Shown here in pieces: positions 49,791 to 58,500 of a DNA stretch of 64,000 bases (its first letter is position 1; each line of letters begins with the position of its first letter). The notes beneath the pieces are model-generated. The model made no database searches. It was not told the origin of the DNA and was given only the letters and a program-made list of their open reading frames with translations. The stretch is from SZUA-309 sp965233675 (GTDB lineage Bacteria > Pseudomonadota > Gammaproteobacteria > Pseudomonadales > Azotimanducaceae): positions 3,782,001 to 3,846,000 of the forward strand of contig OZ247498.1 in assembly GCA_965233675.1 (NCBI GenBank), read 5' to 3'. The translations under genes were made by a program, and so were the position numbers.

Positions 49791-51290
49791 TCAATCGGGG
49801 GCTGACGGGTGCCAGACCAGATCCAGCTCCCGGGCCGCTTTCACGTCATCCAGTCTGCGCACGGGCAGGGTGAAGGGGGCGCCGGTCACCGTTTCCGGCT
49901 GCGTTTCGGCCTCCTCCTGAATTTTCACCAGAGCGGCCACAAAGGCATCCAGTTCCTCCAGACTTTCCGTCTCCGTCGGTTCGACCAGGAAACACTCGGG
50001 CACCAGCAGCGGGAAATAGGTGGTCGGTGAATGAATGCCGTAGTCCAAGAGACGTTTGGCGAAATCCATGGCGGTGACGTTCAGTTGCCGCGCCTGGGAC
50101 TTGAAGGTGAGGATGAACTCGTGGGTCGCCCGCCGATCCGGGTAGGCGAGTTCGAAGCCTGCATCCGCCAGTCGTCTGGCCATGTAGTTTGCATTCAGCG
50201 TGGCGTACTCACCGACCCGGTGCATGCCTTCCCGGCCGAGCATCAGGGCATAGGAAAGCGCCCGAAGCAGGATGCCGGCGTTCCCCATGAAGCCGGAAAG
50301 GCGCCCAATACTGTCCGGCAGATCGGCTTCGGTCAGCCATCGATAGGTGCCGTCCTCGGCCCGGCCCACCGTCGGCGTCGGCAGGTAGGGGAGCAACCGT
50401 TCGCCCACACCCACGGGTCCGGCGCCCGGGCCGCCGCCGCCGTGCGGGGTGGCGAACGTCTTGTGCAGGTTCATGTGTAGCACATCGAAGCCCATGTCGC
50501 CGGGCTTCACCTTGCCCAGGATGGCATTCAGATTCGCCCCGTCGTAGTAGAGCAGCCCGCCGGCGTCGTGCACGATGGCGGCAATGGTCTCGATCTGGCG
50601 TTCGAAGACGCCACAGGTGGAGGGGTTGGTCATCATGAGGCCCGCCGTTTGCGGCCCCACCACGCCTTTCAGCGCTTCCACGTCCACATCCCCACTGTCG
50701 TCGACGGGGACTTCCGTCACCTTGAAGCCACACATGACCGCAGTGGCCGGGTTGGTGCCGTGGGCCGCATTGGGAACGATGATCTCGGTCCGGGCCAGAT
50801 CGCCGCGCGCCTGATGATAGGCCCGGATCATGGCCACCCCGGCAAACTCACCCTGGGCGCCCGCCATCGGCGTCAGTGAGACACCTTTCATACCGGTCAG
50901 GTCCGCGAGTATTTCCTGCAGGTCATACAGACAGGCGAGAAAACCCTGGCTCTTCGACTCCGGCGTCAACGGATGGCGAGCCTGAAAACCCGGCAGACTG
51001 GCCGCTTTGTGCGCGCCCCGGGGGTTGTACTTCATGGTGCAGGAGCCGAGCGGATAGAACTGGGTGTCGATGGAGAAGTTCTTTCGCGACAGGTTCGTAT
51101 AGTGTCGAACCACCTGCAGCTCGGACACTTCCGGCAGCGCCGGGGCTGTCTCGCGAAGCAGCCCGGCCGGTATGTCGGCGGCAACCTGATCACCATCGAG
51201 ACCGGCGCCATCGACCAGCTGCGCCGTCGCCGCGCGACCGCGCCGGGACAGGTCGAAAATCGTACGGGTATCGTTTTCCAGCACGCTCAT
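49791..51290 (-). CDS. gcvPB: glycine dehydrogenase (decarboxylating) subunit 2, GcvPB
   Basis: PLP subunit of the split P protein: decarboxylates glycine and passes the aminomethyl group to the lipoyl arm of GcvH. The 499-residue protein has the PLP lysine K277 in HMNLHKTFATPHGGGGPGAGP, preceded by DGANLNAILG. The N-terminal TRTIFDLSRRGR and VRHYTNLSRKNFSIDTQFYPLGS match subunit 2. The stop/start overlap with gcvPA is ATGA. This is the last gene of the ygfB-pepP-ubiH-gcvT-gcvH-gcvPA-gcvPB series. Confidence 0.96.
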   Translation of the reverse strand: MSVLENDTRTIFDLSRRGRAATAQLVDGAGLDGDQVAADIPAGLLRETAPALPEVSELQVVRHYTNLSRKNFSIDTQFYPLGSCTMKYNPRGAHKAASLPGFQARHPLTPESKSQGFLACLYDLQEILADLTGMKGVSLTPMAGAQGEFAGVAMIRAYHQARGDLARTEIIVPNAAHGTNPATAVMCGFKVTEVPVDDSGDVDVEALKGVVGPQTAGLMMTNPSTCGVFERQIETIAAIVHDAGGLLYYDGANLNAILGKVKPGDMGFDVLHMNLHKTFATPHGGGGPGAGPVGVGERLLPYLPTPTVGRAEDGTYRWLTEADLPDSIGRLSGFMGNAGILLRALSYALMLGREGMHRVGEYATLNANYMARRLADAGFELAYPDRRATHEFILTFKSQARQLNVTAMDFAKRLLDYGIHSPTTYFPLLVPECFLVEPTETESLEELDAFVAALVKIQEEAETQPETVTGAPFTLPVRRLDDVKAARELDLVWHPSAPD

Positions 51291-52654
51291 GCGCTTGCCT
51301 CCGCCCCGAGCACCGCAGCCAGTGCGTCCCGGAAAGCCGTCATCTCCGCCTCCGTGCGTTTCTCTGTTGCACAGACGAGGAGCACGTCGTCCATGCCGGG
51401 ATAGAAGCGACCGAGATCGAGACCAGCCAGGATGCCTTGATCGAGCAGGGCTTCGATGACCGTGGCCGCCGGCAGCGGCAGCCTGATTGCCCGCTCATGG
51501 AAGAAGGGCCCGTCCATGTGCACGCTCACACCCGGCAGTTCGGTGAGCAGTGCAGACAGTGTGGCCGTATTCCGATGGCTCGCCCGGGCAACCCGGGCCA
51601 GACCCTCCGGTCCGGTGAGTGCCAGATAGATCGTACCGGCCGTTACCAGCAGTCCCTGATTGGTGCAGATATTCGAGGTCGCCTTACCGCGCCGGATGTG
51701 CTGTTCCCGGGCCTGCAGCGTCAGGGTGAAGCCCGTTTTCCCGTTCAGGTCATCCGTGCGGCCGATGATGCGGCCGGGCATCTGCCGGACCAGTTTGTCA
51801 CGGGTGCACATGTAGCCGAACGACGGCCCGCCGGAAGCCATGGGAATACCGAAAGGCTGGCCATCCCCGCAGGCGATGTCGGCGCCATCTGCGCCCCAGG
51901 CTCCCGGCGGCTTCAGGAGCGCCAGACTGAGCGGATTTGCTACGGCGATCAGGAGCGCGCCCTCGGCGTGGGCCCAGTCGGTCAGACCATCCACATCCTC
52001 CAGACGCCCGAAGAAATTCGGCTGCTGAACCACAAGCGCCGCCAGACCTTCGCCATCGGACGGCAGGGAACCCACCGCTATCAGACCATCGCTGCCCATG
52101 GCCACGGTTTCCAGAATCACGTCCTGAGCAGCAACGATGGCTGCGGCGGCCTGGCGATACAGCGGATGCACGGTATCCGGGACCAGCACGCGCCGGGACT
52201 TCGCCTTACGGTTGCCACGCACGGCCATCAATATGGCTTCCGCCAGCCCGGACGCGCCGTCGTAAACGGAGGCATTGGACACGTCCATGCCGGTCAACGC
52301 CGCCATCATGGACTGGTATTCGTAGATCAGCTGCAAGGTGCCCTGACTCGCCTCGGCCTGATAAGGCGTATAGGCGGTCATGAATTCTCCCCGGGCCGTG
52401 AGATCCCAGACCGCAGCCGGGATGTGGTGGTCATAGGCCCCCGCACCCAGGAAGCAGGGGCCGAGCGCGTCCGCGCTGGCTCTTTCGGAGAAGATGCGCA
52501 GCATCTCCATCTCGCTGACCCCTTCCGGCACCCGCGCCAGGCGACCGGCGCGCAGCGCGTCAGGGATTTCATCGAACAGGTCTTCCATACCGTCCACGCC
52601 GATGGTGGCCAGCATGGCATCGACTTCTTCCGCCGTGTGGGGGATGAAGGGCAT
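51287..52654 (-). CDS. gcvPA: glycine dehydrogenase (decarboxylating) subunit 1, GcvPA
   Basis: The non-PLP-lysine half of the split P protein, needed for the active heterotetramer. The 455-residue protein starts MPFIPHTAEEVDAMLATIGV and shows FLGAGAYDHHIPAAV, TAYTPYQAEASQGTLQLIYEYQSMMAALTGMDVSNASVYDGAS and GGPSFGYMCTRDKLVRQMPGR. The gene is 55 bases downstream of gcvH and overlaps gcvPB by four bases. The single-chain GcvP of P. aeruginosa gcv operons is replaced here by two chains. Confidence 0.96.
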   Translation of the reverse strand: MPFIPHTAEEVDAMLATIGVDGMEDLFDEIPDALRAGRLARVPEGVSEMEMLRIFSERASADALGPCFLGAGAYDHHIPAAVWDLTARGEFMTAYTPYQAEASQGTLQLIYEYQSMMAALTGMDVSNASVYDGASGLAEAILMAVRGNRKAKSRRVLVPDTVHPLYRQAAAAIVAAQDVILETVAMGSDGLIAVGSLPSDGEGLAALVVQQPNFFGRLEDVDGLTDWAHAEGALLIAVANPLSLALLKPPGAWGADGADIACGDGQPFGIPMASGGPSFGYMCTRDKLVRQMPGRIIGRTDDLNGKTGFTLTLQAREQHIRRGKATSNICTNQGLLVTAGTIYLALTGPEGLARVARASHRNTATLSALLTELPGVSVHMDGPFFHERAIRLPLPAATVIEALLDQGILAGLDLGRFYPGMDDVLLVCATEKRTEAEMTAFRDALAAVLGAEASA

Positions 52655-52709
52655 GGCTATCAGACTCCAGTTGAGAAAGGCGGGCCGGACAGATCAGCCT
52701 GCGGGCAGG

Positions 52710-53105
52710 TCAATGCTCATCGGCTTCGCAGAGTTCGCCATAGGCGGCCGCATCGAGGAGATCGTCGAGCTGGGTCGCGTCATCGGTTTCGATCCGGAAG
52801 AACCAGCCGTCCCCGTAAGGATCCTGGTTCACCGTTTCCGGCGCGTCTTCCAGCGCTTCATTGATCTCGATGATGGTGCCCGATACGGGTGCATAGATGT
52901 CGGATGCCGCTTTGACGGATTCCACAACGCCCGCCTCGGAACCGGCGCTCACCACCTGGCCCACTTCCGGGTGCTCCACGTAAACCACATCGCCAAGTGC
53001 CTGCTGGGCGTGGTCACTGATCCCCACGGTTACTGAGCCGTCTTCGTCAAGACGGGCCCATTCGTGGCTCGATGCGTATTTCAGCTCAGTAGGAATCTCG
53101 CTCAT
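52710..53105 (-). CDS. gcvH: glycine cleavage system H protein
   Basis: Lipoyl carrier that shuttles the aminomethyl group between P, T and L proteins. The 131-residue protein carries the lipoylated lysine K65 in the loop VVESVKAASDIYAPVSG. ELKYASSHEW near the N-terminus and NQDPYGDGWFFRIE near the C-terminus are typical. The 120-base gap before gcvT's stop is AT-rich and may hold its own promoter. GACAGGA precedes the ATG as ribosome-binding site. L protein (lpd) is not in the window. Confidence 0.97.
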   Translation of the reverse strand: MSEIPTELKYASSHEWARLDEDGSVTVGISDHAQQALGDVVYVEHPEVGQVVSAGSEAGVVESVKAASDIYAPVSGTIIEINEALEDAPETVNQDPYGDGWFFRIETDDATQLDDLLDAAAYGELCEADEH

Positions 53106-53130
53106 CGTGTCCTGTCGTTATCGTCAGTTA

Positions 53131-53159
53131 TATTTATTTATTCCAGTTAGCTTCAGCAA
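53131..53159 (-). promoter_or_regulatory. possible promoter of gcvH
   Basis: Reading leftward, TTGCTG (complement of 53154-53159) and TAAATA (complement of 53131-53136) are 17 bases apart in the AT-rich stretch before gcvH, which suggests weak sigma-70 boxes. A TTCAG/CTGAA inverted repeat overlaps the -35. The match is poor and the genes may simply be co-transcribed from further upstream. Confidence 0.3.
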
Positions 53160-53225
53160 ATTCTGAAACATATCCCCGGGCCTATTCTAACCGGCAGGCG
53201 GTGGCCGTTTATAGCGGCTCTTCGC

Positions 53226-54320
53226 CTACCCGGCCGGATCTTTGTATACGCGCTGACCACCGCGCACGAACGGCGGCCGAACGATGATGACCGGTTGCCG
53301 CTTGCCGCGGATTTCCACCTCGGCGCTGCCCTTCGCCCTGCGCGGGATCCGGGCCAGGGCAATGGCAACCCCCAGCGTCGGGGAAAATACGCCGCTGGTG
53401 ATGATTCCGTCGCCTTCGCTGGTGATGACCTTCTGGCCATGCCGGAGCACGCCCTTGCCCTGCATCACCAGTCCGGTGAGCCTGGCCGCCACACCAGCCG
53501 CCTTTTCCGCTTCCAACGCCGCTTTGCCGATGAATGCCCGATCAGAGAAATCCACCGTCCAGGCCAGATTGGAGACCAGGGGCGACGTGTCCTCGTCCAT
53601 ATCCTGGCCGTAAAGATTGAGGCCAGCTTCCAGACGCAGGGTGTCCCTGGCCGCCAGTCCGGCGGGCGCCACACCGGCCTCGATCAGGTTCTCCCAGAGC
53701 GCGACCGCAGCGGCGCCAGGCAGGATCAGCTCCACTCCGTCTTCGCCCGTGTAGCCGGTGCGCGCCACCATGGTCTCGCCCGCTTCCAGGGCGCTGAAAG
53801 GCTCGAGCCCGGATACGGTCATGCCGCTGACGGCCTCGAACCGGGCGATGGCATCCGGTCCCTGCACGGCGATCATCGCCAGGTCCCGTTCCTGGATGGT
53901 GGTCCCTTCCTCGTTGTTGGCCGCCAGCCACTGAATCACCTTGTCCCGGGTGCCGGCGTTGACCACGACCCGGTAGCCTTCGGCCCGCCGATAGACGATC
54001 AGGTCGTCGACCACACCGCCGGCTTCGTTCAACAGGGCACCGTAGAGCGCACGGCCGGGACCTTCGAGCTTATCCACGTCATTCGCCACCAGCCGGCGCA
54101 GAAACGATCTGGCGCTGGCATCGGGCAGATCAAGCACCGTCATGTGCGAGACATCGAACATGCCCGCCGCCTGGCGCACGGCGTTGTGCTCCTCGATCTG
54201 GGAGCCGTAGTTGAGCGGCATATCCCAACCAGCAAATGGCACCATGCGGGCACCGGCGGCAACGTGCATTGCGTGCAGCGCGGTCGTTCTGCTCGCCACT
54301 GATTCGTGATTGTCGGTCAT
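53226..54320 (-). CDS. gcvT: glycine cleavage system aminomethyltransferase GcvT
   Basis: Takes the aminomethyl group from H protein and passes the C1 unit to tetrahydrofolate, releasing ammonia. The 364-residue protein has FAGWDMPLNYGSQIEEHNAVRQAAGMFDVSHM, RSFLRRLVANDVDKL, NAGTRDKVIQWL and GYTGEDGVELILPGAA, and GLAARDTLRLEAGLNLYGQDMDE, all GcvT signatures. It lies 41 bases after the ubiH-type gene and upstream of gcvH. The start MTDNHESVASRTT matches the family's length. Confidence 0.96.
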   Translation of the reverse strand: MTDNHESVASRTTALHAMHVAAGARMVPFAGWDMPLNYGSQIEEHNAVRQAAGMFDVSHMTVLDLPDASARSFLRRLVANDVDKLEGPGRALYGALLNEAGGVVDDLIVYRRAEGYRVVVNAGTRDKVIQWLAANNEEGTTIQERDLAMIAVQGPDAIARFEAVSGMTVSGLEPFSALEAGETMVARTGYTGEDGVELILPGAAAVALWENLIEAGVAPAGLAARDTLRLEAGLNLYGQDMDEDTSPLVSNLAWTVDFSDRAFIGKAALEAEKAAGVAARLTGLVMQGKGVLRHGQKVITSEGDGIITSGVFSPTLGVAIALARIPRRAKGSAEVEIRGKRQPVIIVRPPFVRGGQRVYKDPAG

Positions 54321-54361
54321 GCACTGATCTCCGTTATCTATGGGATGGGCGGCGGCGAACC

Positions 54362-55564
54362 CTACCAGGCCGACGCCAGGGGGCCCAGGCCGAGCGCTTC
54401 TCGAATGATCTGCTGCTTCAGCGCGCCGCTGGCGTTGACCCGGTCCACCGCACTGTTGCGCAGCCAGGTCCGGGTGGGCGTGGACTCGGCGTAGGCATAT
54501 CTGAAACCCGCCATCGCAGCCACCATCAGCTGGGCCCGGATCCGCCGTTTGCGCGCGAACGCCCGCCAGATGCCCGCAGTACCCGGATCCATGCCTGCCG
54601 GTAAACGGTCGAACACCGCCAACAGGTCTCGCACATCCTCGAAACCGACATTGGCGCCGAGTCCGGCCAGTGGATGCAGCACCCGGGCCGCATCGCCAAT
54701 CAGCAACACCCGCGGCTCCGGGTTGAAATTGCGCACCACGTGCTGGGCAAGTGGAAAGACGAATCGATCATCCACCGCAACCACGGCACCGAGCCGCGCT
54801 TCGATGGCCGCCTCGATTTCCGCACAGAATTCAGCCGCCGGCAACGCCCGCCGCCGCGCTGCCTCCGGCGGCGACTGGGACCAGACCACGGAGGAAACAT
54901 TCCGCTCCCGGCTCGGCAGCAGCGCCAGCGGGCCATCGAGCAGGAAACGCTGCAGGGCGACGCCCTCATGCGGGCGCTCCGTACGGACCAGCGTCGCCAG
55001 TGCCTGCTGCCCGGTGCCCAGCACCTCCGTTTCCACGCCGACAAGCTCGCGCACCGTCGAGCGGGCACCATCCACGCCGACCAGCAACCCGGCCGACATC
55101 GATTCGCTGCCGAGACGGACCGTTATCCGATCCGGTTCGCTCTGTACTCCAGTGACCGCAGCAAGTCGGATCTCTATGCCGGCGTGGGCTTCCAGGCGCG
55201 ACCAGAGTGCGGTGACGGCGGGAGAGTTTTCGAGTATCCAGCCGAGTTCGGCTCGGTCCACATCGCCGGCGCTGAAATCCAGGGCCGCGGTGCCTCGCTC
55301 CTCCCAGACCGCCATCCGAACATAGGGCGCAGGCGCCAGGTCTGCCCAGACACCCACTTCCGCCAGCAACGCCTGAGAAGCGGGGGAGCAGGCGATATTG
55401 CGGATGTCCATGCCGAATTCACCTGCAGCGGGGGCCGGACGCCGGACGTCCACCAGGGCAACCCGGGCGCCGCGATCGGCAATGGCGAGGGCAGCGGTGG
55501 CGCCGATGAGGCCCCCGCCCACCAGGATCACATCAAAATCCAATCCGGATGCCATGCTGTTCAC
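54362..55564 (-). CDS. ubiH: UbiH/UbiI/VisC-family FAD monooxygenase
   Basis: A 400-residue flavin monooxygenase that hydroxylates the aromatic ring in ubiquinone synthesis. The dinucleotide-binding GGGLIGATAALAIA (16-29) follows FDVILV. The second FAD motif is LIGDAARVLHPLAGLGANVGFEDV (usually GDAAH; here R replaces H). E. coli has ubiH and ubiI (visC) after pepP; only one such gene is here, so which position it hydroxylates is undecided. It lies five bases after pepP. Confidence 0.88.
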   Translation of the reverse strand: MNSMASGLDFDVILVGGGLIGATAALAIADRGARVALVDVRRPAPAAGEFGMDIRNIACSPASQALLAEVGVWADLAPAPYVRMAVWEERGTAALDFSAGDVDRAELGWILENSPAVTALWSRLEAHAGIEIRLAAVTGVQSEPDRITVRLGSESMSAGLLVGVDGARSTVRELVGVETEVLGTGQQALATLVRTERPHEGVALQRFLLDGPLALLPSRERNVSSVVWSQSPPEAARRRALPAAEFCAEIEAAIEARLGAVVAVDDRFVFPLAQHVVRNFNPEPRVLLIGDAARVLHPLAGLGANVGFEDVRDLLAVFDRLPAGMDPGTAGIWRAFARKRRIRAQLMVAAMAGFRYAYAESTPTRTWLRNSAVDRVNASGALKQQIIREALGLGPLASAW

Positions 55565-55569
55565 TGGGG

Positions 55570-56913
55570 CTACGGAGCCTCGGCCATGGTGGCTTCGATG
55601 GCCTGTACACTCTTGGGCGCGGCGCTGGTCAGCACCTCACAGCCATCCCGGGTGATCAGAACATCATCTTCTATACGGATACCGATACCGCGATACCTGG
55701 CGGGTACACCGGCCATGAGGTCGTTATCCGGGATATAGATACCGGGTTCGATGGTCAGCACCATGCCCGGCTCCAGCGGACGTGACTCCCCGTCCACCCG
55801 CTGGTCGCCCACGTCATGCACATCCAGACCGAGCCAGTGAGAAGAACCGTGCGGACAGAAATTCCGATAGGTCTCGGTCTCCCACACTTCGTCCATATCG
55901 CCTTCGAGCAGTCCAAGCGTCAGCAGGCCGTCTATCATGATTTCCAGGGCTGTCTGATGCGGGTCCGTAAACAGTGCCCCGGGGCGGCAGGCGTTGATCG
56001 CCGCTTCGTTCGCGGCCAGCACGATCTCGTAAAGGGAACGTTGCACCGGAGAAAAGGTGCCGCTGACGGGGAAGGTGCGGGTCACGTCGGCCGCATAGAG
56101 TTCGTACTCGCAACCGGCATCGATGAGCACCAGATCATTTTTCTTCAGGGTCGAGTTGTTGTCCACGTAGTGCAGCACACAGGCGTTGGCACCCCCCCCG
56201 ACAATGCTCGAATAGGCCGGGCTCCTCGCACCTTGGCGCATGAAGGTGTAGATGAGTTCCGCCTCGAGCTGCATTTCCGTCATGCCCGGTTCGCAGCTGC
56301 GCATGGCGCGGACGTGGCCCTCGCAGGTGATCTCCGCCGCCCGCCGCATGGCGCGCACCTCGGCCGCGGTTTTGATCAGTCTCTGCTCATGCAGCAGATG
56401 CTTGAGGGCGAACAGCTCATCCGGCGGCCCATCCGGCGGCATAGTGCCAGCGGACGCCGGTCCCCGCAGCGCGCTCAACCAGCCGAGCAGCCGGCTTTCG
56501 AATTCCGGGTGATCGCCGAGCCCGAAGTAGACGCGTTCCCGCCCTTCCAGCATGCCCGGCAGGATGTCGTCCAGATCGGCGATCGGGAAGGCATCGTCCA
56601 CCCCGACGATCTGCGCCGCCCGGTCCGGTCCCAGCCGCTCCCCGTCATACAACTCGGCCCGGGGTTCGCGGTCACGACAGAAGAGGATGGCCTCACCATG
56701 GGTCCGGCCCGGCGCCAGCACGAGTACGGCGTCCGGCTCGTCGAATCCGGTGAGGTAGTGGAAATCACTGTCCTGGCGGAACAGATAATCCGAGTCCCGG
56801 TTCCGGGTTTTGAGCGTGGCCGAAGGCACCACGGCAATGGATGCTTCGTCCATCAGGCCCATCAGCGCCACTCGCCGGCGCTTGAACTCACTCTTCGGAA
56901 TCGTCACCGGCAT
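55570..56913 (-). CDS. pepP: Xaa-Pro aminopeptidase PepP
   Basis: Releases an N-terminal residue preceding proline. The 447-residue protein has an N-terminal creatinase domain (NRDSDYLFRQDSDFHYLTGFDEP) and the pita-bread C-terminal domain with the dinuclear metal ligands visible: D and D in LIDAGCEYELYAADVTRTFP, H in SHWLGLDVHDVG, E in LTIEPGIYIPDND and E in GIGIRIEDDVLIT. Its start lies 26 bases inside ygfB; the ATG at 56913 begins MPVTIPKSEFKRRR. It is upstream of ubiH, an old and conserved arrangement. Confidence 0.96.
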   Translation of the reverse strand: MPVTIPKSEFKRRRVALMGLMDEASIAVVPSATLKTRNRDSDYLFRQDSDFHYLTGFDEPDAVLVLAPGRTHGEAILFCRDREPRAELYDGERLGPDRAAQIVGVDDAFPIADLDDILPGMLEGRERVYFGLGDHPEFESRLLGWLSALRGPASAGTMPPDGPPDELFALKHLLHEQRLIKTAAEVRAMRRAAEITCEGHVRAMRSCEPGMTEMQLEAELIYTFMRQGARSPAYSSIVGGGANACVLHYVDNNSTLKKNDLVLIDAGCEYELYAADVTRTFPVSGTFSPVQRSLYEIVLAANEAAINACRPGALFTDPHQTALEIMIDGLLTLGLLEGDMDEVWETETYRNFCPHGSSHWLGLDVHDVGDQRVDGESRPLEPGMVLTIEPGIYIPDNDLMAGVPARYRGIGIRIEDDVLITRDGCEVLTSAAPKSVQAIEATMAEAP

Positions 56914-57445
56914 CGTTCAGCAGACTCATGACCAACAGGGCGCCGACTTTCACATACTCCTCGAGCTCTACGAAATTCGCCTCGCCGCTGTCCGGTTCCT
57001 CATCGACGAGTTCCGTTTCCAGTTGGGCGATGGCGGCAAAATCCTGAACGATTTCCTGGGCCTCTTCCGGCAGACCTTTGAGCGATTGAACGCCGCGGCG
57101 GGAAAGGCCGGCAGCCAGCCCGGTCAGGAAACTCTGGCACCAGTGTGCCAGCCCGGCCAGGCGCTCTTCCATCAACGCATCATCATCCGGCAGCAGAGGC
57201 GCGAAGCTGAGGTCGTCTGAATTGAAAGCTTCCAGCGCATCGTTGACAAAACGGGCAACGGTTTCCCCATCCGATAGCGCATCAGCACCGAGCAGGTCGA
57301 CCAGATCCTGGAGTTCGAAATGGTCTGCATCCGTAACCGCAATGCCGATGACGGCACCGTGCAGCTCTGCCGGCATCAGTCCGCCGCCCGGCCCAGCAGC
57401 CGCTTCCAGCGCGCCTGCTTCCAGTTCAGCTACGGTCATTGGCAT
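56888..57445 (-). CDS. ygfB: UPF0149/YgfB family protein
   Basis: A 185-residue acidic protein of the UPF0149 (YgfB/YecA) family. Visible are LMPAELHGAVIGIAVT near the N-terminus, ADHFELQDLVDLLGAD, LAHWCQSFLTGLAAGLSRRG and AIAQLETELVDEEPDSGEANFVELEEYVKV at the end. P. aeruginosa YgfB represses alpA-linked autolysis genes, but whether that holds here is not known. It leads the leftward operon and is divergent from the TIGR02449 gene (157 bases). A partly palindromic ACACG...CGTGT element lies in between. Confidence 0.9.
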   Translation of the reverse strand: MPMTVAELEAGALEAAAGPGGGLMPAELHGAVIGIAVTDADHFELQDLVDLLGADALSDGETVARFVNDALEAFNSDDLSFAPLLPDDDALMEERLAGLAHWCQSFLTGLAAGLSRRGVQSLKGLPEEAQEIVQDFAAIAQLETELVDEEPDSGEANFVELEEYVKVGALLVMSLLNDAGDDSEE

Positions 57446-57602
57446 GTTTCAGAAGTCCACTGCAAATGGGGTCGCCATCCTACTACGAACACGCTCGAAC
57501 GTGTCCGAGAACGGGGTGGAAACCCAGGCCAGCCGGGCTGCCGTCGGCGCACTTTTTCAGGCAAACTAGCCTACCGGAGCGAAAACAGACCAGGTAGCGC
57601 CC

Positions 57603-57809
57603 ATGGCCGGCGACGATTGGAAAACCCTCGAGTCAAAAATCGACGAGCTGATAGAGCTCTGCAGCGTGCTGACCAGAGAAAACCGGGCCCTGCGCGCGCA
57701 ACAGCAGAACTGGACAACCGAACGGGCCAAGCTGATCGAGAAGAATGAGCTGGCAAAAAGTCGCGTAGAGTCGATGATCACCCGACTCAAGGCCCTGGAA
57801 CAGGATTGA
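57603..57809 (+). CDS. TIGR02449 small coiled-coil protein
   Basis: A 68-residue protein that is almost entirely coiled coil: heptad pattern ESKIDELIELCSVLTRENRAL then QQNWTTERAKLIEKNELAKSRVESMITRLKAL. The family is regularly found just before zapA in gammaproteobacteria and resembles ZapB-type division proteins, but its function is unproven. It starts at ATG 57603 and is followed by zapA 31 bases later. Confidence 0.8.
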   Translation: MAGDDWKTLESKIDELIELCSVLTRENRALRAQQQNWTTERAKLIEKNELAKSRVESMITRLKALEQD

Positions 57810-57840
57810 GCAGACAGCGCAGAAAGAGCAGCAAACCCCA

Positions 57841-58161
57841 ATGAGCGAACCTTCCACAAACACCACCGTCAGCGTCCGGATTCTCGAAAAGGAGTATCAG
57901 GTCGCCTGCCCGGACGACCAGGTGGATGCCCTCTCGGCGTCCGCGCGCTATCTCGACCGGCAGATGTCGGAAATCCGGGATACCGGCAAGGTTTTCGGTC
58001 TGGACCGGATCGCCGTGATGGCAGCGCTCAACATTGCCAATGAATTTCTCGCCAACAAGGGTCAGGTGGCCGAGGTAAGCGAGTTCGTGGACGACCGGGT
58101 CGCCAGCCTCACGGAGCGGATCAGCGCGGCACTGGCAGAGCAGAAGCAGCTCAACCTCTGA
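57841..58161 (+). CDS. zapA: cell division protein ZapA
   Basis: Binds FtsZ and promotes bundling of protofilaments at the Z ring. The 106-residue protein has the N-terminal VSVRILEKEYQVACPDDQVDALSASARYLDRQM and a coiled-coil C-terminal half (DDRVASLTERISAALAEQK) matching the family. The central segment DRIAVMAALNIANEFL is the ZapA core. It is co-directional with the TIGR02449 gene and precedes the 6S RNA, as in Pseudomonas and E. coli. Confidence 0.93.
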   Translation: MSEPSTNTTVSVRILEKEYQVACPDDQVDALSASARYLDRQMSEIRDTGKVFGLDRIAVMAALNIANEFLANKGQVAEVSEFVDDRVASLTERISAALAEQKQLNL

Positions 58162-58239
58162 TCCATCTGCCGGTGGAAGCAGCAATGCGAGCCGGTTCAC
58201 AGTCCTGCTGTCAAGGTCATTCAAACCCGGTATTTTGGC

Positions 58240-58245
58240 TATACT
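58240..58245 (+). promoter_or_regulatory. ssrS: -10 box of the 6S RNA promoter
   Basis: TATACT lies seven bases upstream of the G at 58252 that begins the terminal helix of 6S RNA, the expected distance. A good -35 was not found at 17 bases; TTCAAA at 58220-58225 is 14 bases upstream. Confidence 0.65.
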
Positions 58246-58251
58246 CGGCTC

Positions 58252-58455
58252 GTCTCCTGGGATGTTCGCCAGCTGGTGTCGTCCTTGAGCCGTTAGAGAA
58301 ACTACAGGAGGCCGGGCCTTGCGTCCGTGTGCAAGTCCGATGCTCAGGACTCTTCGGAGTACCCGGGGTCGGGAAGCCTTAGACGCATACGTCTGGTCGC
58401 CGCCTTGAACCGTAACGGTTCAGGGCAAACCATGCAGCGGCATTCCGGGAGGCTT
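58252..58455 (+). ncRNA. ssrS: 6S RNA
   Basis: Binds sigma-70 RNA polymerase holoenzyme and mimics an open promoter in stationary phase. The 5' stretch 58252-58264 and 3' stretch 58441-58453 pair over 13 positions (with G-U pairs), forming the terminal stem. Inside are the conserved 6S blocks: GATGTTCGCC after the 5' stem, TGAGCCG near 58291, CTTAGACG and CGCCTTGAACCG, then GCGGCATTCC. Length is about 200 bases. It lies between zapA and the 5-FCL gene, the canonical position. The exact ends are inferred from the stem. Confidence 0.92.
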
Positions 58456-58500
58456 TATCCACCCCAACCCTCGTCCATTCGATCAGGCTGAGCGTCCGCA

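Noticed and set aside
50876..52864. 662-codon plus-strand frame opposite gcvPA and part of gcvPB
   Set aside because: Antisense shadow covering two well-identified genes.
53106..53225. Glycine riboswitch before gcvH
   Set aside because: The 120-base gap is too short and lacks the recognisable tandem-aptamer pattern; no riboswitch was seen upstream of ygfB or gcvT either.
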